Assembly (NCBI GenBank): GCA_937925595.1
Contig: CALALQ010000134.1
Span: 1-7,989 of the forward strand
Reading direction: 5' to 3'
Source: an uncultured Demequina sp.
GTDB taxonomy: Bacteria > Actinomycetota > Actinomycetes > Actinomycetales > Demequinaceae
Length of the DNA: 7,989 nt
Shown: positions 1 through 4,860 of the stretch, in pieces
How the letters are laid out: each line of letters starts with the position of its first letter
Position numbering within the stretch: the first letter of the stretch is position 1
Notes under the pieces: generated by a model
The model's input: only the letters and a program-made list of their open reading frames with translations
Database searches by the model: none
What the model was told of the DNA's origin: nothing
Made by a program: the position numbers and the translations under genes

Positions 1-317
1 CGCTTCTTGGACAGGATCAGGCGGCCTTCCTTGTCCTCCTTGGTGAGAACGAGGGCCTCGATGGTGTCACCGACGTTGACGACATCGTCAGGGTCGGCGT
101 CGTGGCGGATGGACAGCTCACGGGCGGGGATGACGCCCTCTGTCTTGTAGCCGATGTCGAGGAGGACCTCGTCACGGTCAACCTTGACGATGACGCCCTC
201 AACAAGGTCGCCGTCGTCGAAGTTCTTGATAGTTGCGTCAATCGCGGCGAGGAAGTCTTCGCTCGAGCCGATGTCGTTGACGGCAATCTGGGTGGACTCG
301 GGGGTGGATACGGACAT
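1..317 (-). CDS. rpsA: 30S ribosomal protein S1, N-terminal part (runs off left edge)
   Basis: Ribosomal protein S1 binds mRNA on the 30S subunit and helps start translation. The visible 105 residues begin MSVSTPESTQIAVNDIGSSE and continue through FLAAIDATIKNF into the first S1 (OB-fold) repeat, roughly residues 38-105. That repeat contains VEGVIVKVDRDEVLLDIGYK, TEGVIPARELS and KEDKEGRLILSKK, which are hallmarks of actinobacterial S1. The rest of the protein, normally about 480-490 residues with four S1 repeats in actinobacteria, lies beyond the window edge. The ATG at 317-315 is chosen because it gives the usual N-terminus and the frame has no better upstream start. A GGAG sits 10 nt upstream, which is long spacing, and is part of a small hairpin (see the 318-331 entry). 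The gene is transcribed leftward, away from the repeat-rich gap after pfkA, and a candidate promoter lies at 402-431. The identification is very secure; only the C-terminal part is unseen. Confidence 0.96.
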   Translation of the reverse strand, partial: MSVSTPESTQIAVNDIGSSEDFLAAIDATIKNFDDGDLVEGVIVKVDRDEVLLDIGYKTEGVIPARELSIRHDADPDDVVNVGDTIEALVLTKEDKEGRLILSKK

Positions 318-331
318 TAAGGAGTAGCTCC
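318..331 (-). promoter_or_regulatory. rpsA ribosome-binding site within a small hairpin
   Basis: Read on the minus strand, the sequence before the rpsA ATG is GGAGCTACTCCTTA. The only Shine-Dalgarno-like core, GGAG (331-328), is followed 3 nt later by its complement CTCC. It can therefore fold into a 4-bp stem with a 3-nt loop, and it lies 10 nt from the ATG. The sequence shows both the site and the self-complementarity. Whether the hairpin forms or regulates S1 synthesis is inference; E. coli rpsA is known to be autoregulated from a structured leader with a weak SD, but by a different sequence. Confidence 0.45.
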
Positions 332-401
332 GATGGATGGGGGGCATTCGTAGTGAATTTGGACATGGTCAAGCGCGCCAGGGCGCACAAGGCCAACGGA
401 A

Positions 402-431
402 ATCATACCCCGCGACGAGGTTCCCGCACAA
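402..431 (-). promoter_or_regulatory. Candidate sigma70-type promoter for rpsA
   Basis: On the minus strand there is a TTGTGC (-35 position, 431-426) and a TATGAT (-10 position, 407-402) separated by 18 nt. The -10 matches the consensus at 5 of 6 bases and the -35 at 3 of 6. Transcription would begin near 395 and give an untranslated leader of about 78 nt before the rpsA ATG at 317. A second -35-like TTGACC lies nearer the gene but has no convincing -10 at 16-18 nt. This is the best candidate found by eye in the gap and has not been tested. Confidence 0.4.
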
Positions 432-456
432 TGTGCCCCGCCATCGGACCACCCGA

Positions 457-500
457 CCCCAGCGTCGGTCCCATGCGAACCCCAGCGTCGGTCCCATGCG
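457..500. repeat. Two 21-bp direct repeats upstream of the rpsA promoter
   Basis: The same 21-bp unit (starting CCCCAGCGTCGG and ending CCCATGCG) occurs at 457-477 and again at 480-500. The copies are identical and separated by AA, a 23-bp period. They lie 26-69 bp upstream of the candidate rpsA -35. The inner 10-mer CCAGCGTCGG occurs a third time in reverse orientation at 650-659, immediately after the pfkA stop codon. The copies could be paired protein-binding sites, since 23 bp is about two helical turns, or the product of a short tandem duplication. The repeat itself is directly visible; function is unknown. Confidence 0.85.
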
Positions 501-504
501 TTAG

Positions 505-636
505 GCCGCTCCGCCGGAACGCTCCGCACGGACGCTGTGACCAATGAGGCCAGTGTGACTGCTAGACGCCTCGTCTGAAACTCACCAGTCACATGAGCCA
601 CAACGTCCGTGCGGAGCGTTCCGGGGGTGGGGCGGC
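505..636. repeat. Long nested inverted repeat between pfkA and rpsA
   Basis: A perfect 21-bp inverted repeat has arms at 514-534 (starting CCGGAACGCTCC) and 604-624 (ending GGAGCGTTCCGG). Outside it the pairing continues imperfectly to GCCGC (505-509) and GCGGC (632-636). Inside it are further nested complements: TGTG 536-539 with CACA 599-602, TGTGACTG 554-561 with CAGTCACA 586-593, and AGACG 564-568 with CGTCT 572-576 around a CCT loop. The whole is centred near 569-570. As minus-strand RNA it would lie after the pfkA stop and before the rpsA promoter, so it could end or stabilise the polA-pfkA transcript. No U-tract follows the arm at 514 on the minus strand, so it is not a textbook intrinsic terminator. 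I could not find a clear target-site duplication or a transposase, so a MITE origin is only possible. The remaining bases of the 342-nt gap hold no credible gene. Confidence 0.85.
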
Positions 637-659
637 TGACAGGTGATGCCCGACGCTGG

Positions 660-1682
660 TTACAGATCGCGCGCAGTGTCCAGCAGCTCCTTGGGGACCC
701 ACTTGGTCTTGCCCATCATCTCCTTGAAGGGCTTGAGCACGACCTTGTCGCCCTCAAGCGCCGTGAACTTGCCGGCCTCCCCCGCCACGAGCGCGTCGAT
801 CGCGGCGACGCCGAACCGGGTCGCCAGGAGGCGGTCCGCCGCGGTGGGGATGCCGCCGCGCTGCACGTAGCCGAGCACGGTCAGTCGCGTCGGGAAGCCG
901 GTCTCCGCCTCGATCGCCTTGGTGATCTCGTGACCGATCGAGCCGGCGATCGGGTTGCCCTTCTCGTCGATCGTGGGCTTGCCGTTCCACTTGGTGCCCT
1001 CCGCAGGGATGGCGCCTTCCGCGACGGCCACGATCGAGAAGTTCTTGTAGCGGTGGCGGTGCTTGATCTTCTTGACGATGTGCTCAAGGTCGAAGGGCTC
1101 TTCAGGGGCGAGGATGATGTCCGCGCCGCCGGCGATGCCCGCGGTGACCGAGATCCAGCCCGAGTGGCGCCCCATCAGCTCGACGACCATGACGCGGTTG
1201 TGCGACTCAGCCGTCGAGTGGAGGCGGTCGATGGCTTCCGTCGCGATGGTGACGGCCGTGTCGAAGCCGATCGCAGCGTCGGTCCCCACCACGTCGTTGT
1301 CGATCGTCTTGGGAATGCCGATCACGGGAAGACCCGTCGCTTCGGAGACCTTGCCTGCGGCCTTGAGCGTCCCGTCGCCGCCGATGCAGATGAAGCCCTC
1401 GAGCTTCTCGTTCTCTGCAGTGTCCTTGACGGCCTCCATGCCGCCCTCGACCTTGTGGGGGTGGCAACGAGCGGTGCCGAGCATCGTTCCGCCCTCGACG
1501 AGGATGCCGGAGACATCGTTGCGCGACAGCGGTATCGCGTCGCCCTTGATGACGCCCTCCCAGCCGTTGCGGAAGCCCACGATCGACGAGCCGTGCTCCG
1601 AGGTGCCCCGCTTGACCACCGCGCGAATCGCCGCGTTGAGTCCGGGGCAGTCCCCGCCGCCTGTGAGGATGCCGATGCGCAT
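660..1682 (-). CDS. pfkA: 6-phosphofructokinase (group III type, probably ATP-dependent)
   Basis: The enzyme phosphorylates fructose 6-phosphate to fructose 1,6-bisphosphate in the cytosol, the committing step of glycolysis. The 340-residue product has the usual family length and motifs: MRIGILTGGGDCPGLNAAIR at the N-terminus (phosphate-donor loop), GGDGT at 101-105, PKTIDND at 124-130 with catalytic Asp128, MGRHSGW at 170-176, and GYVQRGGIPTAADR at 271-284 (sugar-phosphate binding). Gly104 favours ATP as donor. Lys125 is the residue typical of PPi-using and group III enzymes, where E. coli PfkA has Gly. ATP is the likelier donor but PPi is not excluded. The start is ATG 1682-1680, because it yields the canonical N-terminus. 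An in-frame ATG at 1721 would add 13 residues inside the polA end and is less likely. The SD is weak (GAAAG/AGTAGG). The gene begins 10 nt after the polA stop, so it is probably co-transcribed with polA. It ends in TAA, followed by the repeat-rich gap. Confidence 0.96.
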   Translation of the reverse strand: MRIGILTGGGDCPGLNAAIRAVVKRGTSEHGSSIVGFRNGWEGVIKGDAIPLSRNDVSGILVEGGTMLGTARCHPHKVEGGMEAVKDTAENEKLEGFICIGGDGTLKAAGKVSEATGLPVIGIPKTIDNDVVGTDAAIGFDTAVTIATEAIDRLHSTAESHNRVMVVELMGRHSGWISVTAGIAGGADIILAPEEPFDLEHIVKKIKHRHRYKNFSIVAVAEGAIPAEGTKWNGKPTIDEKGNPIAGSIGHEITKAIEAETGFPTRLTVLGYVQRGGIPTAADRLLATRFGVAAIDALVAGEAGKFTALEGDKVVLKPFKEMMGKTKWVPKELLDTARDL

Positions 1683-1692
1683 GTGCCTACTT

Positions 1693-4362
1693 TCAATGTC
1701 CAGCGGTGCGCCAGTTGGCACCGATACCTACGTTCACGTCGAGAGGCACGGAGAGCTTGGCCGCGCCGCTCATCTCGTCCCTGAGAATAGCCTCGACCGC
1801 TTCCCGCTCACCGGGGGCGACCTCGACCACGAGTTCATCATGCACCTGAAGGACCTGCCGCGATGACAGCCCTTGGTCCCGGAGGCGAGCGTCAACGGCA
1901 AGCATCGCACGTTTGATGAGATCGGCCGCACTTCCCTGAATGGGTGCGTTGAGAGCCACGCGCTCGGCGATCTCTCTGCGCTGACGGTTCGTCGAGTTGA
2001 GATCCGGCAGGTAGCGGCGGCGGCCGAAGATTGTGGTGGTGTACCCGTCCTCGCGAGCCTTGCGCACCACGCCATCGAGATAGGTGCGCACCCCGCCAAA
2101 GCGCTTGTAGTAGTCGTCCATGAGCGCGCGCGCCTCGTCGACGGAGACACTCAGCTGCTTCGACAGTCCGAAGGCTGACAGCCCATACGCGAGGCCGTAC
2201 GACATCGCCTTGACGTGGGAACGCATGATGGGAGTGACGTCGGCGGGGTCCACGCCGTATACGCGAGAGCCGACGAAGCGGTGCAGATCCTCTCCGGACC
2301 GAAATGCCTCGATGAGTCCCTGGTCGCCGCTGAGATGCGCCATGATGCGCATCTCGATCTGCGAGTAGTCGGCCGTGACGAGCGTCTCGTATCCCGGACC
2401 GGCGATGAAGGCTTCGCGGATGCGGTGGCCCTCCTCGGTGCGGATGGGGATGTTCTGCAGGTTCGGATCCTTGGAGCTGAGACGTCCCGTTGCCGCGACC
2501 ACTTGCGAGAACGTGGTGTGGATGCGGCCATCAGGGCCCACCGACTGCGCGAGCGTGTCGATGATCTGCGACAGCTTCGAGGCGTCACGGTGCGCAAGCA
2601 GCGCATCGAGGAACGGATGCGGCATCTTCTCGCTGAGGTCTTGAATCGAGGCCGCGTCCGTCGAGTAGCCCGTGGCGATCTTCTTGGTCTTGGGCATGCC
2701 GAGTCGATCGAACAGCACCTCTTGAAGCTGCTTGGGGCTCGCAAGGTTGACGCGATCGCCGCCAATGGAGGCGTACGCCGCCTCCGCGGCCTGCTCCGCC
2801 CTAGCGACGGCCTCGCCATGGAGCTGGGACAGCTTCTGGGCATCGACGGCCATTCCTGCCGCCTCCATATGCGCGAGCGTCACAATGAGCGGCAGCTCAA
2901 GGTCGCGGTACAGCTCACCCATGTCTCGCTCTTCGACGAGCTTCTCAAGCTCGGCCGCGAGCAGGAACACCGCGGACGCGCGGCGAGCGGCACCCGCGGC
3001 CTGCGGCCCGTCGAGGCCAAGGTCGAGCTGGCCCTCGTCCGCCGCGGCATCGAGCGTGATGCCTACGTACCGCTGCGCAATCGCGTCAAGGGTGAACCCC
3101 CGCTGATCGGGATTCACCAGGAACGCGGCGATCTGCGTGTCTCCCACAACCCCGTTGAGCTCGTAGCCGCGCGCCCTCAGCGCATGCCACGCGTCCTTGG
3201 AGCCATGCAGCACCTTCCCGACGCTGGGGTCGGCAAGCCAGTCCTTGATCGCCTGATCTTCGGCTGGGCTGAGCGAGGTGAGGTCTACTCCAAAGGCGGA
3301 TTCATCATTCACGGCGACACCGAGCGCCCAAGCATCGGCATCGGCGCCCGCCCGGCCCTCGACATACACCGCACAGCGGCCGGTCTGAGCCGCGATGCCC
3401 TCGGCCGCCGCGTCGGTGATGATCACCACATCCGCGGCTGCCACGGCGGGCGAATCGGGCTCACCATGAGTCGCGAAGGGCAGCAGCTTGTCCCGCAGGG
3501 CGCGGAACTGGAGCGCATCGCACACGGCGTGGATCGCCGCGGCGTCTCCACCCTCATAGCGGAGGTCGTCAACGGGAGTCTCCACCTCAAGATCGGTCAC
3601 GAGGTGGTTGAGCTGTCGGTTGAGCCGCACCTGCTCGAGGTGCGCCCGCAGATTCTCCCCCGCCTTGCCCGGGATGTCGTCGGCGCTGGAAAGGATTCCT
3701 TCGAGACCGCCGTAGGTTGCCACCCACTTCGCGGCGGTCTTGGGGCCGACGCCCGGCACACCCGGGAGATTGTCGCTCGTCTCCCCCACCAGCGCCGCGA
3801 GGTCTGGGTACTGCTCCGGACGGACCGCGTACTTCTCAGCCACAGCGTCGGGCGTGTAATTGACGAGGTCGGAGACGCCCTTGCGCGGATACAGCAACGT
3901 CACCTTGTCGTTGACCAGCTGAATGGTGTCCCGATCGCCGGACACTACGAGCACGTCCATACCCGCCTCCGCGCCGAGCCGGGCGTAGGTTGCGAGGAGG
4001 TCGTCTGCCTCGTAGTTGGGCTTGTCGACTGCCGCGACGCCCAGCGCGGCAAGCACTTCGCGGATGAGCGGCACCTGCGGCTCGAAATCCGGAGGAGTGA
4101 CGTCTCGCGTGCCCTTGTACGACGGCAGCATCTCCGTGCGGAACGTCCCGCCGGGAAGGTCGAAGGCCACCGCGATGTGGGTGGGCTGCCTCTCCCGCAT
4201 GAGCGTCGACAGCATCGTGGTGAAGCCGTAGACGGCGTTGGTAGCCACTCCGTTGGGCGTGGTGAAATTCTCCACCGGCAGTCCGAAGAAGGCTCGGAAG
4301 GCCATCGACAGGCCGTCGACCAACAGCAGTGTTCCCTTGGTGGATTCGCTCACAGATGCCAA
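1693..4362 (-). CDS. polA: DNA polymerase I
   Basis: This enzyme fills gaps in repair and replaces Okazaki RNA primers. The product is about 889 residues. The 5' nuclease domain (about 1-300) keeps acidic metal ligands at Asp16, Asp68, Glu118, Asp120, Asp143 and Asp145, plus TSDN and a helix-hairpin-helix (PGVPGVGPKTAAK, 200-212). The 3'-5' exonuclease-like domain (about 305-490) lacks the DxE of exo motif I and the Tyr/Asp of motif III, so proofreading is probably lost, as in Taq and mycobacterial Pol I. The polymerase domain has motif A (ADYSQIEMRI, Asp665), motif B (KAMSYGLAYG, Lys718, Tyr722, Tyr726) and motif C (QVHDELVVE, Asp842). Tyr722 replaces the Phe of E. coli (762) and Taq (667). 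Two starts are possible: TTG 4362-4360 (reported; GAGG 5 nt upstream) or GTG 4353-4351 (AGG 9 nt upstream), giving 886 residues beginning MSESTKGTLLLVDG. I cannot decide between them. pfkA follows after 10 nt, and a thioesterase gene diverges from its 5' end. Confidence 0.97.
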   Translation of the reverse strand: MASVSESTKGTLLLVDGLSMAFRAFFGLPVENFTTPNGVATNAVYGFTTMLSTLMRERQPTHIAVAFDLPGGTFRTEMLPSYKGTRDVTPPDFEPQVPLIREVLAALGVAAVDKPNYEADDLLATYARLGAEAGMDVLVVSGDRDTIQLVNDKVTLLYPRKGVSDLVNYTPDAVAEKYAVRPEQYPDLAALVGETSDNLPGVPGVGPKTAAKWVATYGGLEGILSSADDIPGKAGENLRAHLEQVRLNRQLNHLVTDLEVETPVDDLRYEGGDAAAIHAVCDALQFRALRDKLLPFATHGEPDSPAVAAADVVIITDAAAEGIAAQTGRCAVYVEGRAGADADAWALGVAVNDESAFGVDLTSLSPAEDQAIKDWLADPSVGKVLHGSKDAWHALRARGYELNGVVGDTQIAAFLVNPDQRGFTLDAIAQRYVGITLDAAADEGQLDLGLDGPQAAGAARRASAVFLLAAELEKLVEERDMGELYRDLELPLIVTLAHMEAAGMAVDAQKLSQLHGEAVARAEQAAEAAYASIGGDRVNLASPKQLQEVLFDRLGMPKTKKIATGYSTDAASIQDLSEKMPHPFLDALLAHRDASKLSQIIDTLAQSVGPDGRIHTTFSQVVAATGRLSSKDPNLQNIPIRTEEGHRIREAFIAGPGYETLVTADYSQIEMRIMAHLSGDQGLIEAFRSGEDLHRFVGSRVYGVDPADVTPIMRSHVKAMSYGLAYGLSAFGLSKQLSVSVDEARALMDDYYKRFGGVRTYLDGVVRKAREDGYTTTIFGRRRYLPDLNSTNRQRREIAERVALNAPIQGSAADLIKRAMLAVDARLRDQGLSSRQVLQVHDELVVEVAPGEREAVEAILRDEMSGAAKLSVPLDVNVGIGANWRTAGH

Positions 4363-4371
4363 CCTATCCTC
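4363..4371. other. Minimal divergent intergenic gap between polA and the thioesterase gene
   Basis: Only 9 nt separate the two start codons (18 nt if polA begins at its GTG). Read on the minus strand it holds the purine-rich polA ribosome-binding region GAGGATAGG; read on the plus strand it is the pyrimidine-rich CCTATCCTC. The plus-strand gene therefore has no Shine-Dalgarno. No room exists for promoters here, so each gene's promoter must lie inside the other gene or further away. I found no convincing pair by eye. Confidence 0.7.
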
Positions 4372-4815
4372 ATGACCGACGACGCCGCCGCATACGACTA
4401 TCCCGGCACGCTCATTGAGCGCCTCGGAATCACCATCGTCTCAGTGAGCGCTGACACGGTGGTGGCGACGATGCCGGTCGAGGGGAACACCCAGCCATAC
4501 GGCCTGCTCCATGGCGGGGCCAGCGCGGCTCTCGCAGAGACCGTGGGTTCCTTCGGCGCCATGGCGCACGCAGGGAGTGGACGAATCGCCGTTGGAGTCG
4601 ACCTCAACATCACCCACCACAGGGCTGTTCGTCACGGATTGGTTACAGCGACGGCGACTTCCCTCCATAGGGGGCGCACAACTGCCACGTATGGCATTAG
4701 GGTGACGGATCAAGAAGACCGCTTGACCGCAACGGCGCGGTTGACATGCGTCATCGTCGACGAAGAGGGAGTCGGACCCAACCGTGAACACGAGCCTCGC
4801 GTGCCACATGTCTGA
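4372..4815 (+). CDS. PaaI-family hotdog-fold acyl-CoA thioesterase
   Basis: The 147-residue product is a single hotdog domain, the usual size for PaaI/YdiI-type thioesterases, which hydrolyse acyl-CoA thioesters in the cytosol. Key motif: NTQPYGLLHGGASAALAETV (residues 39-58), which closely follows the YdiI/EntH signature QPFGLLHGGA...LAE. Glu56 is the expected catalytic acid and His47-Gly48-Gly49 the turn that binds the thioester. The second half (VGVDLNITHHRAVRHG, then a TATATSLHRGRTTATYGIRV strand pair and TARLTCVIV) fits the family. The last 15 or so residues are charged and not conserved in my recollection. The ATG at 4372 gives the normal N-terminus (MTDDAAAYDYPGTLIERLGI) but has no Shine-Dalgarno, so initiation may be leaderless or weak. 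The true substrate cannot be read from sequence: hydroxybenzoyl-, phenylacetyl- and dihydroxynaphthoyl-CoA are all known for relatives. livH starts 45 nt downstream in the same direction, so the two may share a transcript. Confidence 0.92.
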   Translation: MTDDAAAYDYPGTLIERLGITIVSVSADTVVATMPVEGNTQPYGLLHGGASAALAETVGSFGAMAHAGSGRIAVGVDLNITHHRAVRHGLVTATATSLHRGRTTATYGIRVTDQEDRLTATARLTCVIVDEEGVGPNREHEPRVPHV

Positions 4816-4849
4816 AACAAAAGAGGTCTACGGTGACCCCATCCACAAC

Positions 4850-4855
4850 GGGAGG
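4850..4855 (+). promoter_or_regulatory. Strong ribosome-binding site fixing the livH GTG start
   Basis: GGGAGG lies 5 nt before the GTG at 4861 and is the best Shine-Dalgarno in the window. It supports the long form of LivH with its unusual N-terminal extension over an internal start nearer the conserved permease core. The surrounding 45-nt spacer (4816-4860) shows no terminator hairpin with a T-tract and no clear promoter. Confidence 0.75.
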
Positions 4856-4860
4856 ACACC

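Noticed and set aside
317..601. 94-residue minus-strand frame in the pfkA-rpsA gap
   Set aside because: It spans the palindrome and direct repeats, has no good ribosome-binding site or recognisable motif, and ends at the rpsA start. Its composition does not look coding.
514..624. Inverted repeat as a standard rho-independent terminator of pfkA
   Set aside because: On the minus strand the distal arm is followed by GC-rich sequence rather than a U-tract, and the outer arms are separated by 69 nt.
505..636. Inverted repeat as an insertion sequence or MITE
   Set aside because: No transposase is nearby and no flanking target-site duplication was found by eye. A mobile origin remains possible but cannot be claimed without other copies.
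1683..1721. Upstream ATG at 1721 as the pfkA start
   Set aside because: It would add 13 residues that overlap the polA end and are not part of the conserved PFK N-terminus. The ATG at 1682 gives MRIGILTGGGDCPG directly.
609..1784. 391-residue plus-strand frame antisense to pfkA
   Set aside because: The opposite strand carries a complete, motif-rich PfkA. The antisense translation is low-complexity Arg/Asp/Leu/Val and resembles no family.
2215..4371. Very long plus-strand open frame antisense to polA, continuous with the thioesterase frame
   Set aside because: It is the mirror of the GC-rich codon pattern of polA. The translation is Arg/His/Val-rich with no recognisable domain; only the part from 4372 is a real protein.
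4741..4770. Perfect -35-like TTGACA (4741-4746) as a promoter for the liv genes
   Set aside because: No -10-like hexamer occurs at 16-18 nt downstream (the sequence there is purine-rich AGAGGG), and the hexamer lies in thioesterase coding sequence.
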